Assembly (NCBI GenBank): GCA_963731745.1
Contig: CAVSWT010000017.1
Location: 51,829-115,828 of the forward strand
Source: CAVSWT01 sp963731745
Lineage (GTDB): Bacteria > Bacteroidota > Ignavibacteria > Ignavibacteriales > Ignavibacteriaceae
Reading direction: 5' to 3'
DNA: 64,000 nucleotides
Notes under the pieces: model-generated
Databases searched by the model: none
Seen by the model: the letters and a program-made list of their open reading frames with translations, nothing else
What the model was told of the DNA's origin: nothing
Part shown: one piece after another, positions 48,740-58,185 of the stretch
Layout of the letters: every line of letters starts with the position of its first letter
Numbering within the stretch: the first letter of the stretch is position 1
Position numbers and translations under genes: made by a program

Positions 48740-50110
48740 ATGCAAAAAACAAAAAAAATTTTATTAGCCGAAAATGAAATTCCAGAACAGTGGTATAATA
48801 TTCAGGCTGACATGCCAAATCCCCTGCAGCCGCCATTGCATCCGGGAACAAAACAACCAATTGGACCTCAAGATCTTGCGCCATTATTTCCAATGGAATT
48901 AATCAAGCAGGAAGTATCAACCGAAAGATGGATTGATATTCCGGAAGAAGTTCGTGAAGTTTATAAGTTGTGGCGACCAACTCCATTATATCGTGCATAC
49001 GGTCTTGAAAAATTATTAGATACTCCCGCAAAAATTTATTATAAGTATGAAGGGGTTAGCCCGGCTGGTTCCCACAAACCTAATACCGCAGTTGCACAGG
49101 CATATTATAATAAAGCTGAGGGAGTTAAAAAATTAACAACTGAGACAGGTGCTGGTCAATGGGGCAGCGCACTTGCGTTTGCCTGCCAGCATTTTGGAAT
49201 TAGCCTTGAAGTTTATATGGTGAAAATCAGTTATGATCAAAAACCATATCGTAAATCAATGATGAATTTGTGGGGTGCGGAAGTTTTTTCATCTCCAACA
49301 AATAAAACTGAATCCGGTAAAAAAGTTTTAGCGCAAGATCCTAATTCTCCCGGAAGTTTAGGTATCGCAATATCTGAAGCAGTTGAAAGAGCCGCAACAA
49401 GCGGAGGTGAAGCAAAATACTCTTTAGGCAGCGTGCTTAACCATGTTTTAATGCATCAAACCGTAATTGGTTTGGAAGCCGTTAAGCAGTTTGAAAAAGC
49501 TGGAGACTTTCCTGATATTGTTATTGCTCCTTTTGGCGGCGGATCTAACTTTGCTGGAATATCATTTCCATTCTTAAGATATAATTTAACTGAAGGCAAG
49601 AAAATAAAATGTATTGCAGTTGAACCTGCATCTTGTCCAAAGCTTACAAAAGGTGAATTCCGTTATGATTTTGGTGATACTGTTGGACTTACTCCGCTAA
49701 TCCCAATGTATACATTAGGACATACATTTGTGCCCGCTCCAATTCATGCCGGCGGATTGCGATATCACGGCGCTGGTGCAATTGTAAGTCAGCTATTAAA
49801 AGATAAAATTATTGAAGCTGTCGCGATTCATCAGCTTGAATGCTTTGATGCCGGAGTAAAATTTGCAAAGACAGAGGGAATAATTCCAGCACCGGAAGCA
49901 ACTCATGGAATAGCGCAGGTAATTAGAGAAGCAGAAAAAGCAAAGCAAGAAGGAACTTCAAAAACTATATTATTTAACTTATGCGGACATGGTTACTTCG
50001 ATATGAGTGCATACAACGATTACTTTGCTGGCAAGCTTGTTGACCACGAACTAAGCAATGATGAACTTTATTCCGGATTGAAAGATTTAAATCTTCACCC
50101 GGTTGAATAA
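48740..50110 (+). CDS. trpB2: TrpB2-type tryptophan synthase beta chain
   Basis: This 456-residue PLP enzyme belongs to the TrpB2 (TrpB-like) branch, which joins indole and serine to make tryptophan and often works without TrpA. The N-terminal extension with [20 protein letters not shown] and WRPTPLYRA are branch marks. The PLP-binding Lys is in [11 protein letters not shown] (about 113), the substrate loop is [17 protein letters not shown] and the phosphate-binding loop is [11 protein letters not shown] (about 265). The C terminus has [15 protein letters not shown]. No other trp gene is adjacent, so it is probably a second, stand-alone copy used for indole salvage. A purine-rich AGAGAGAG lies before the ATG. 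Confidence 0.95.
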   Translation: MQKTKKILLAENEIPEQWYNIQADMPNPLQPPLHPGTKQPIGPQDLAPLFPMELIKQEVSTERWIDIPEEVREVYKLWRPTPLYRAYGLEKLLDTPAKIYYKYEGVSPAGSHKPNTAVAQAYYNKAEGVKKLTTETGAGQWGSALAFACQHFGISLEVYMVKISYDQKPYRKSMMNLWGAEVFSSPTNKTESGKKVLAQDPNSPGSLGIAISEAVERAATSGGEAKYSLGSVLNHVLMHQTVIGLEAVKQFEKAGDFPDIVIAPFGGGSNFAGISFPFLRYNLTEGKKIKCIAVEPASCPKLTKGEFRYDFGDTVGLTPLIPMYTLGHTFVPAPIHAGGLRYHGAGAIVSQLLKDKIIEAVAIHQLECFDAGVKFAKTEGIIPAPEATHGIAQVIREAEKAKQEGTSKTILFNLCGHGYFDMSAYNDYFAGKLVDHELSNDELYSGLKDLNLHPVE

Positions 50111-50621
50111 ATTTTTTATAGGCTGATTCTGAATTGTTTCTGAGTTAATTATTGGGATCAGCCTTATTCATTCTCCTGCCATCAAAACTTGATCTAATTT
50201 AATTAGTAATAAATTAAAAAGTTTGCCTCTATTACTTTATAATTTATAATGAATACAAATGGTTGCTTCTAACAAGCTTTATTTTACTTGCTATTTAACA
50301 ACTAATAGTCGATGTTAAGCTTGAAACTAAATCTCCTACTTGAGGAAGGGTGAGTAAATTTAACAAATCTATTTATCCGTTCATTTCAAACGATTCTTTT
50401 CTCCTTAAGCGTAGATGCGGTTCTCTGGATAGAGTTCTGTGTTTGCATTAGTCAAAATTCTTTAAAATTGCACGCAAAATATAGATTTATAGATCATCAA
50501 AACTTGTGGTTGGTTTTTGCACCACCAATGAAAATTTTGTGTGAGCTTTTTAAAAAAATGGATTCACGGGCGAAAGTTCTATTCAGATTCATAATGACGC
50601 TAATAAAATAGGAGAAAGAAA
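50111..50621. other. Intergenic region with a weak hairpin after trpB2
   Basis: AGGCTGAT (50120-50127) can pair with ATCAGCCT (50157-50164) across a long loop, a possible weak terminator with no good U tract. The remaining 450 bases show no gene or recognisable RNA. The promoter of the OmpA-type gene should lie near the right end. Confidence 0.4.
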
Positions 50622-51524
50622 ATGTTAAAAAGAAAATTAAGTCTGCTTGTAAATCTCCCGCTAATTTTAATTACAACATTACTATCATCTGCCTCAACTG
50701 TTAACGCTCAAAATGAAGGACATCCTCTCATCAAAGCTTATGAAGGTTCAATTATTGAAAACCAGGAAGTTAAAGAATTTGATGAACAACAGCTTGTAAT
50801 CGGCAAAGTTCAGGAAGATGGTTCGGTTAAAACTGAAAAGCTAAAAGGAAAAATTACAAGAATTGACTATCGTGATCCCGACAATCGTTCTTCTTTGGAA
50901 CGCATAAGAAATTATGAATTGGCTTTGAAGAAAGCGGGGTTTGAAATCATATTCAACTGCGGCAAAGAAGAATGCGGACCTGAAATTCAAATTGAAACTA
51001 TTGGATATTATCCGCCTGAACGCTATTTAACCGCTTCTCTAAAAAGAAAAGAGGGTAATGTTTGGGTCGGTGTATTTGTAGCGCAAGGCCCATGGACAAA
51101 AATTCGAATAGTTGAAGAGCAGCCCATGGAAACTGGGATGGTGAAAATTACTGCGGATCTACTTAAAACAAATATTCTTAAAGTCGGACACATGCCTGTT
51201 TATGGAATTTATTTTGATACCGGAAAATATGATGTGAAATTGGAATCTAATGAAGCCTTGACAGAAATTGCAGCTCTTCTCCAAAACAATATTTCTATGG
51301 AAATTTATATCGTTGGCAATACAGACAATGATGGCAACTTTAAAGCCAATATGGAACTCTCTCAAAAAAGGGCTGATGCTGTTGTAAATGAATTAATCAC
51401 AAAGTATAAAGTTTCCTCTTCAAAGCTTGAAGCATATGGTATAGGTTCCTTAGCTCCAATAGCAACAAATGATAACGAAGAAGGTAAAGCCCTAAATAGA
51501 AGAGTTGAGATAGTAAAGAAATAA
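50622..51524 (+). CDS. Exported OmpA-family protein with DUF4892-like N-terminal domain
   Basis: The 300-residue product has a signal peptide (about 1-29, ending VNAQ). Its N-terminal half resembles DUF4892 (ERIRNYELALKKAGFEIIFN, CGKEECGPE). The C-terminal OmpA domain (about 195-300) contains IYFDTGKYDVK, GNTDNDG, NMELSQKRADAVVNELI and EGKALNRRVEIV, the peptidoglycan-binding signature. It would tie the envelope to the wall. GGAGAAAG precedes the ATG. It is first in a same-strand series with the next two genes (gaps 30 and 58 bases), possibly an operon. Confidence 0.88.
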   Translation: MLKRKLSLLVNLPLILITTLLSSASTVNAQNEGHPLIKAYEGSIIENQEVKEFDEQQLVIGKVQEDGSVKTEKLKGKITRIDYRDPDNRSSLERIRNYELALKKAGFEIIFNCGKEECGPEIQIETIGYYPPERYLTASLKRKEGNVWVGVFVAQGPWTKIRIVEEQPMETGMVKITADLLKTNILKVGHMPVYGIYFDTGKYDVKLESNEALTEIAALLQNNISMEIYIVGNTDNDGNFKANMELSQKRADAVVNELITKYKVSSSKLEAYGIGSLAPIATNDNEEGKALNRRVEIVKK

Positions 51525-51554
51525 CATTTTGTTATAATATTTAAAGGGGCCAAA

Positions 51555-52211
51555 ATGAAACCGTTAAATAAAAAGATTAGTGTAAACTCACCAAGGTTAA
51601 TTTCTCTCTTGGTTTTCTTTACTTCAATTCTATTTATTTTGTTTGTTAATATCTCAGCACCTGCCAAAGTAATTGCAAAAGAGCGGCAACAGAATAAACC
51701 ATTTACACTTTACAATGATAAATATGGATTTGAAATTACCTTTCCCCAAAGCTGGACATATATGAGAGGATTACAGCCTGATCCAGATGAAGGCATGCGG
51801 ACAGGTGAGGCAAGCTTTTCAATCTCAACCGGAATAAGTGAAGAAGAATTACAAAACTGGAATGCATTCGTTATTACTTCAACCGATTCATCTGAAAACG
51901 CACAGCCATATATAAGTGTTTCCGCTCATAAAAAACCTGATCAGAGCTTAGAGGAATTTGCATCGTTGCTTGAATCCACAATTGAAGGTTATGGAGGTAA
52001 GGTATTAAGCATGAATAAAATATTTTCTGTTGGTGATGCAAATGGTTTTGACTGCAACTATAATCTTTTTGTCCATTGCCGATACGCGGCTCTCTACAAA
52101 AATGGAATCCGCGTCATCGTTCATTATTTTTTTCCGGCAAGCGATACCACACTCTTTGATAAGCATTCTGCTGATGCTGATTTAATAATTAATTCTTTGC
52201 GTATTAGATAA
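51555..52211 (+). CDS. Secreted protein with PsbP-like fold
   Basis: The 218-residue protein has an N-terminal hydrophobic segment (about 14-33, signal peptide or anchor) after a basic start. The mature part begins FTLYNDKYGFEITFPQSW, the opening typical of PsbP/PsbP-like (Mog1 fold) domains in bacterial envelope proteins, then PYISVSAHK and NLFVHCRYAALYKNGIRVIV. No active site is evident. The ATG follows AAAGGGGCC. It lies 30 bases behind the OmpA-type gene. Function is unknown; similar domains are found alone or fused to envelope proteins across many bacteria. Confidence 0.75.
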   Translation: MKPLNKKISVNSPRLISLLVFFTSILFILFVNISAPAKVIAKERQQNKPFTLYNDKYGFEITFPQSWTYMRGLQPDPDEGMRTGEASFSISTGISEEELQNWNAFVITSTDSSENAQPYISVSAHKKPDQSLEEFASLLESTIEGYGGKVLSMNKIFSVGDANGFDCNYNLFVHCRYAALYKNGIRVIVHYFFPASDTTLFDKHSADADLIINSLRIR

Positions 52212-52269
52212 CCGAAAATCAATTTAATTAAATAATCAAAGTGATATTCTCAGATTAATTGGAGTTAAA

Positions 52270-54352
52270 ATGAAAGTCTCAAAAGTTTTTTTCATAATTG
52301 TTTCCTTGTTTATTCTTCACTCGGTGTCATTCGCCCAGGTGCATCAGGATTGGGCAACAAGGAATGACAGCGTTTCCGCAGCAGGAATTGTCGTTGATAA
52401 ATTTGGGAATGTCTATGTTACAGGTTCTGTTTATCGAGGCACAAGTGGAACACATTTAAGTCTCACCAAATATTATAGCGATGGTGTTATATCAATGGAA
52501 AAAAGAATATAGCGGTATTGGCGATGACGGACCCGCGACTATAGCGCTTGATACCAGCGGCAACATTTTTGTTGCAGGGTATAGTTCCCATGGTCAAGGT
52601 ATTACCAACGACGATATTTTAACTATAAAATATAATCCAGACGGCGATACACTCTGGGTGCGTCACTATAGTTCTCCCGGTAATAAGGTTGACCGAGCCA
52701 AATCAATTGCTGTTGATACCTCTGGAAATGTTTATGTTGGCGGTTATCTCAATGGCAAATCTTACGGTAATGTTTATGGCAATGATTATATAACAATAAA
52801 ATATAGTCCTGATGGAATAAAACTTTGGGATTCAAAACTAGATTTTCTTGATGCTTCCATTACAGCTTTAACAGTCGATCAAAATGAGAATGTATATGTC
52901 ACTGGTATTGCTCTTGATTCTACAGCTGTCAGTCATGATTACGTCACCGTAAAATACAATTCCGAAGGTGACTCGCTTTGGTTAAAACATTACAAAGGCT
53001 TAGGTTCTGACCCCAATAGTAAGGCAAATGCTATTGCTGTTGATAATGGCGGCAATATTTATATCACTGGTTACAGTACTGCATCAAACGGCTACTATGA
53101 TTATGCAACAATCAAATATGATACAGCCGGTAATCAATTATGGGTAAGACGTTTTGATGGGCCAGTTGGTGAAGATGACAAAGCAATCGGACTTGCTGTT
53201 GACAAAAATCAAAGTGTATATGTTACCGGCGAGGTTAGCGTTCAATCGGGAGTTTCTTATCTTAAAGATTTTGCAACAATTAAATATAGTACTAATGGTG
53301 ATTCGCTGTGGACAAAATATTATGATGGTCCAGCTTATTCTTCCGATTCACCGGTAGGCATTTCAATTGATATGGACAATAATATTTATGTAACTGGGGC
53401 TAGTTATAATTATGGGGCAAATTTCAGCACCAATTTAGATTATGCGACCATCAAGTATAATTCAAATGGAGATTCGCTCTGGGTACAAAGGTATGATGCT
53501 GCAGATTTAGATGATACGCCTCAGGCAATTACGGTTGACAAATCGGGGAATGTTTATGTTACTGGATTGAGTTACAAAAGTTATGATTCCGCTGGAAGTG
53601 TGACTATCAAATATTCACAATCACTCGCTCCAGATGAGGTAAACATTGAAACACCACCGGTAGGAGCAGGAACAATAACTACATTTGGCAATGTTCTGCT
53701 TACATTTATTGGGGATATTACTGTTTCTGATTCCGTAACTGTTTTCTATTACTTGGCACCGGCAGTCCCGGGTGAACTTCCATCAGGCATTATCTGGATA
53801 GGTAATTTCTATTGGCGCATAGTTAACAACGGATTGATATTCAAAAATGGTTTTATGCGCATTTCAGCTCAGGATCTCGTTGGTGTAACCGTCGGAGGTT
53901 GCGGCGCTTGTCTTGTTTGGTTGAAACGCTCAAATTCCGGAGACGCATGGCAGAATATTGGCGGCAATTTCAGTGGAACTTTTGAAAACGGTTTTTTAAC
54001 CAGCAATATCCCATTTGATTCTTTTTCTGAATTTGCAATCGGCTCAATGGATAGTGCAGCAGTTTCTATTAGTGACCAAAAAGTGACGATGGAATTTATG
54101 CTTTTACAAAACTACCCGAATCCATTTAACCCTACCACAAAAATAAGTTGGCAATCGCCGATAAGCGCCTGGCAGACATTAAAAATATATGATGTTTTGG
54201 GAAATGAAGTTGCAATTTTGGTAAATGAATTTAGAGCTGCGGGAAGATATGAAATTGAATTTAATGCATCACTTCTATCAAGCGGAATCTATTTTTATAA
54301 ACTGCAGGCAGCAAACTATAGTGAAACAAAAAAGTTAGTTCTATTAAAATAA
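52270..54352 (+). pseudogene. SBBP-repeat beta-propeller T9SS cargo gene with one frameshift
   Basis: Two overlapping frames (52270-52512 and the frame entering at about 52481 to 54352) join into 694 codons after removal of one base near 52489-52492, restoring YYSDGV(Y)QWKKEY. The signal peptide ends SFAQ. Eight or so SBBP repeats follow (IAVDTSGNVYVGGY, DYATIKY, DGDTLWVRHY), forming a propeller to about residue 450. The next 100 residues are a beta domain (choice-of-anchor-like, with a rare Cys pair in GGCGACLVW). The end is a sorting domain with LQNYPNPFNPTTKISW and KKLVLLK. The second frame has its own ATG at 52481 but no signal peptide, so as written the propeller would not be exported. 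Confidence 0.85.
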
Positions 54353-54432
54353 TTTTTTTAAAGTTTGAAGAAGTTTATTAAAAACATGAATTTAATTTTC
54401 ATCCATTAATAAAAGGCATAATTCATTTTAAT

Positions 54433-54470
54433 AAAAAATCCTCATTTCTCTAATGAGGATTTTTTGTTTT
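54433..54470 (+). terminator. Rho-independent terminator
   Basis: A 14-bp stem AAAAAATCCTCATT / AATGAGGATTTTTT (54433-54446, 54452-54465) with a 5-base loop is followed by GTTTT. It closes the OmpA/PsbP-like/SBBP series. Confidence 0.92.
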
Positions 54471-54502
54471 AAATCGATAGCTGCTTAGTGTAATTTAACC
54501 TC

Positions 54503-55795
54503 ATGCTTTTAAAATATTTTAAATACACTAAATTTCCAGACTATGATGCTAAAACTCTAAAGCATAATATATTAATGCATTTGGGTGATGGTTCTATGTA
54601 CGCGTTCGCTTTGAGTTTTATATCTTTTACTATTATTCTTCCCGTATTTATTCAAAGAATGGGAGGCAGTGCAATCGCAATTGGCGCAGTGCCGGTTCTA
54701 TGGAATCTTGGCAACAGCTTACCTCAAATTTTCATTGGGCAGCAGAGGATTAATGAAAACTTTGTTAAGCCGATTATTGTTAGGTTTAGTGTTATATACC
54801 GCCTCTCTTTTTTAGTTGTAGGTATATTTGTTTTTTTCTTCTTGAAATATATACCTCCATCACTTTCCGTTCCGCTGGTTTTGTTTTCAATAATTTTGAT
54901 TACGGTTTTGGGCGGCATTCCCGGCCCAAGATGGGTAAATCTATTTTCTAAAACTACCCCTGTAAATTTACGCGGTAGACTTTTAGCTCTAAGACAATTA
55001 ACTGGTTCTTTACTTGGAATTCTTGGCGGATCGATTACAATTGTAATATTATCTTCTATAAGTTTTCCACAAAACTTTGCTGTGCTTTTCTTTTTATGTT
55101 TCGTTTTTATGTTCGCGTCATTGTATTTTTTAAAAGAAGTAAATGAACCTGAAGAAATTATTTATAATGATTCAATTATTTCAAAATATAGAAGCCTATT
55201 TAAAATAAAAAGTGTCATAAAGGAGAATAAAAATTTTAAAAATTATTTATTTGCGGACGCCTTACTATTAATAAGCTTAACATCTTCGGGTTTCTTCGCT
55301 GTTTATGCTATTGATAATTTTCACCTATCAACTTCTTATGCAGGAACATTTACGATTATTTTTATGGCCAGCACTGTAGTAGGAAATTTTATTTTCGGTT
55401 TTATCGGTGATTTATTCGGGCACAAAATTAATCTTATGATGATGGGAGCTGCATTGCTGCTTGCTAATTTCAGTGCAATCATAGCTATAAATCCTCTGAT
55501 GTTCGGAGCCGTTTTTATTTTTGCTGGGATTGGTCAAAACATGCAGGGGATTTCAAGAATTGCATTTGTTGTGGAGCTTGGTGGAGAAAAAGAAAGAGCA
55601 CTATATTCCTCCTCATTAAATTCGATAACTGCGCCAGCATTATTGTTTGGGGTTTTTGCCGGCTTCCTAGTTTCGATTATAGGTTTTCAAATAGTTTTTA
55701 CCCTATATATTTTAACTTCAGGATATTCAATTTATTGGTTATATAAAAAAGTTGAAGATCCGAGAATAAAAAAAATTGAATCCCCGATTAAATAA
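54503..55795 (+). CDS. MFS transporter
   Basis: The 430-residue protein has twelve likely membrane helices, a central cytoplasmic loop (about 215-250) and MFS-type loops: GPRWVNLFSKTTPVNLRGRL between helices 4 and 5 and FGFIGDLFGHKINLMM in the second half. The N terminus (about 30 residues) is soluble and includes HNILMHLGDGSMYAFALSF. It cannot be placed in a substrate class from the sequence. It has no clear Shine-Dalgarno. It converges with the sulfotransferase-like gene, only three bases between the stops. Confidence 0.88.
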   Translation: MLLKYFKYTKFPDYDAKTLKHNILMHLGDGSMYAFALSFISFTIILPVFIQRMGGSAIAIGAVPVLWNLGNSLPQIFIGQQRINENFVKPIIVRFSVIYRLSFLVVGIFVFFFLKYIPPSLSVPLVLFSIILITVLGGIPGPRWVNLFSKTTPVNLRGRLLALRQLTGSLLGILGGSITIVILSSISFPQNFAVLFFLCFVFMFASLYFLKEVNEPEEIIYNDSIISKYRSLFKIKSVIKENKNFKNYLFADALLLISLTSSGFFAVYAIDNFHLSTSYAGTFTIIFMASTVVGNFIFGFIGDLFGHKINLMMMGAALLLANFSAIIAINPLMFGAVFIFAGIGQNMQGISRIAFVVELGGEKERALYSSSLNSITAPALLFGVFAGFLVSIIGFQIVFTLYILTSGYSIYWLYKKVEDPRIKKIESPIK

Positions 55796-55798
55796 TTA

Positions 55799-58156
55799 TT
55801 ACTTCATCAAAATTAATTTTTTTACGTCCGTAAATTGATTTGCTTTAAGCTGATAAAAATATATCCCGCTGGGCAAATCAGAAGCATTAAATTTTATAGT
55901 ATACTTGCCTTTATTTTGATAACTATTTATTAATGTTTTTATCTTTTGTCCGATTACATTGAAAATATTAATAGTCACCAATCCAGCTTTGGGAATTTGA
56001 TATTCAATATTTGTTATGGGATTAAACGGGTTTGGATAGTTTTGATATAAGAAATAATTTTTGATTACAAAGGAACTTTTTATCGAGGTTATGAAATCTG
56101 AAGTTGCATAATTACTAAATGGTGAAGTTGTGTCACTGTTAAATGCGTAAATTCTGTATGTATATTTCATTGAATCTTGAACAGTGCTGTCAACAAAAAT
56201 TGTATCGTTTGCGGAAACTGTATCAACAATTGCAAAACTATCAGTGCTAAGCGTGTCCCCTTCTTTTCTTTCGATTACAAAACCAGATTCATTATCAGAA
56301 TTATCTTCCCAGGTAAGATTAATTTTTTTATCCATTACAACAGCCTCTAAATTATTAGGAGCTTCGATTGGATTTGTTAAAATAAATGTTGATCCTTTTA
56401 AATAAACCTGCTGGGCAATCATTTCGTTTGTGCCGGTTGAACGAATATTTAAATTATAATTAAAAATTCCATTTTGAAAAGGATGAAATGAAACGGAGAC
56501 AGTAACAGAATCGTTGCCCGGGATAGTTAAAGGTAATTCATTCAAAACTGAATAAGACGAATCCTTAATAAAAAATTCATTAATTACCACGCTGCTGTCA
56601 TGCACATTATATAATGTAATTTCTTTTTTTACTGAATCACCTGCATTAGTTTTTCCAAAAGCCAATGTATCAATATTTGTTTTAAATAAATTAGTCTGCC
56701 ATTGAAACCGGTAAGTATGAAATCTCATATAATTATTTGCAAAACTTAACTCATACGCTATGGAGTTATCCGGATTAATTTCAGTTACAGCAGGACGGGT
56801 TAACTCACCCCAGGAAATTAATTTATTGCCGTTTGGTAATTCCTGTATATTGCCTCTTGTCCTGCTAAACACTTTGTTGTGAGAGTATCGATTTAATAAA
56901 GTTGCTGTTTTATTTTCCTCATCTAAATTATACTCAATCATACTTGAATATTTTTCGTCAAAGTATACACCATTATCAAAAATCGTAATATCGCCATTTG
57001 AAATTCTTCTGATGTCATGCTGACGCGAAAATCCTCTATCATCATTTACAAATGTAAACTGATTATTCTCACCGCCCAATCGCCAAATTATATCTCCGGT
57101 GTTGTGATCTATTTTCGTAATTTCATTTAGATTTCTTGCCGAAAGAATAATGTTGCTGTCCAGGTCAATTTCGATAGAATTAAAATGAACCATATCTATT
57201 TGATGTGCTGTTAATGAAATATGTTCATCCGCATCTGTAATTTGATAATGATCTAAAGCATCCCATTGGAAAACAACATTCCCCGAAGTATCAATTTCCT
57301 GCACTGCCATATCAATTATTTGAGCAGTAGTATCGCCGCCTTCAACTATTTCACTCATATCTACATCAACTAATTTTTTACCAAGAATAAAATAATGCCC
57401 ATTCTTCAAAACGCGAAGATCATGAACATCAACTGAGAATCCATTTGCCGTATTAAATGTTTTAACAAGATTTAGTGAACTGTCTAATCCATAGCATGAA
57501 GTCGGGTAAATAAAATATGTGAGCATACCATTCGGCTGAAGTTTAAAATCATAAATGCTTCCGCCAACTTTGCGATAAAATACTGGCGTTGCTTCATTAT
57601 CAACAACCATTAAATAAGATGATGCGCCAAAAAATAAATATCCGGGAGCAGGATTAGCGGAAGAATCGACAATCAAATTTGGTAAAGCTGCGGGAGAGAA
57701 TGTCCCATATTTGTCTATGCTCTTTGCATCACTAAAATTAATTTCATTCTCGCCATACAATTTCTTGTAATCAGCTTCATGAGATGCCCTGTTTATATTA
57801 AAATCAAAATCAACATTTCCTAAAGATTTTCCATTTACTGTTTTTATCTCATTATTCAACTCAACAGTAACATTTTCCCACGGAATAAATTTAGCTGATG
57901 GCTTAAAGACTAAAGTTTTTGAATCATCCGACAAAATAAATTCACCACTATGAAAGCCGCTTTTAGAACCAACAACGGATATGCAGTTTGAAGAAACGCT
58001 TTGCTTATCAATTTTGATGATGGATTTAATAATTAAATTTGTTTCAGGCGAGGAGTTTATTGAACCCGGTTTTGGATTTATATAATTAATAATTTTATTT
58101 GACTGTCCATAAACAGTAAAGATTGCAGCCAACCAGATTAAAACCAAAATTTTCAC
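55799..58156 (-). CDS. Arylsulfotransferase-like T9SS cargo protein (intact copy)
   Basis: The 785-residue protein has a signal peptide (about 1-18), a bacterial Ig-like (SbsA-type) domain (about 25-130), then an arylsulfate sulfotransferase (ASST)-like six-blade propeller (about 150-490). Conserved His-bearing strands are VHDLRVLKNGHYFIL, TAHQIDMVHFNSIEI and RQHDIRRISNGDITIFDNG. A Hydin/ASPM-like domain (about 505-595), an FN3 domain (about 600-690) and a sorting domain (YQNYPNPFNPITNIEY to KKLILMK) follow. ASST enzymes move sulfate between phenolic compounds without PAPS; the activity here is inferred. The start is GTG at 58156, after AGGAAC. A broken paralogue lies 30 bases upstream. Confidence 0.86.
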   Translation of the reverse strand: MKILVLIWLAAIFTVYGQSNKIINYINPKPGSINSSPETNLIIKSIIKIDKQSVSSNCISVVGSKSGFHSGEFILSDDSKTLVFKPSAKFIPWENVTVELNNEIKTVNGKSLGNVDFDFNINRASHEADYKKLYGENEINFSDAKSIDKYGTFSPAALPNLIVDSSANPAPGYLFFGASSYLMVVDNEATPVFYRKVGGSIYDFKLQPNGMLTYFIYPTSCYGLDSSLNLVKTFNTANGFSVDVHDLRVLKNGHYFILGKKLVDVDMSEIVEGGDTTAQIIDMAVQEIDTSGNVVFQWDALDHYQITDADEHISLTAHQIDMVHFNSIEIDLDSNIILSARNLNEITKIDHNTGDIIWRLGGENNQFTFVNDDRGFSRQHDIRRISNGDITIFDNGVYFDEKYSSMIEYNLDEENKTATLLNRYSHNKVFSRTRGNIQELPNGNKLISWGELTRPAVTEINPDNSIAYELSFANNYMRFHTYRFQWQTNLFKTNIDTLAFGKTNAGDSVKKEITLYNVHDSSVVINEFFIKDSSYSVLNELPLTIPGNDSVTVSVSFHPFQNGIFNYNLNIRSTGTNEMIAQQVYLKGSTFILTNPIEAPNNLEAVVMDKKINLTWEDNSDNESGFVIERKEGDTLSTDSFAIVDTVSANDTIFVDSTVQDSMKYTYRIYAFNSDTTSPFSNYATSDFITSIKSSFVIKNYFLYQNYPNPFNPITNIEYQIPKAGLVTINIFNVIGQKIKTLINSYQNKGKYTIKFNASDLPSGIYFYQLKANQFTDVKKLILMK

Positions 58157-58185
58157 TTAAGTAGTTCCTAAATTTTACATTAATA

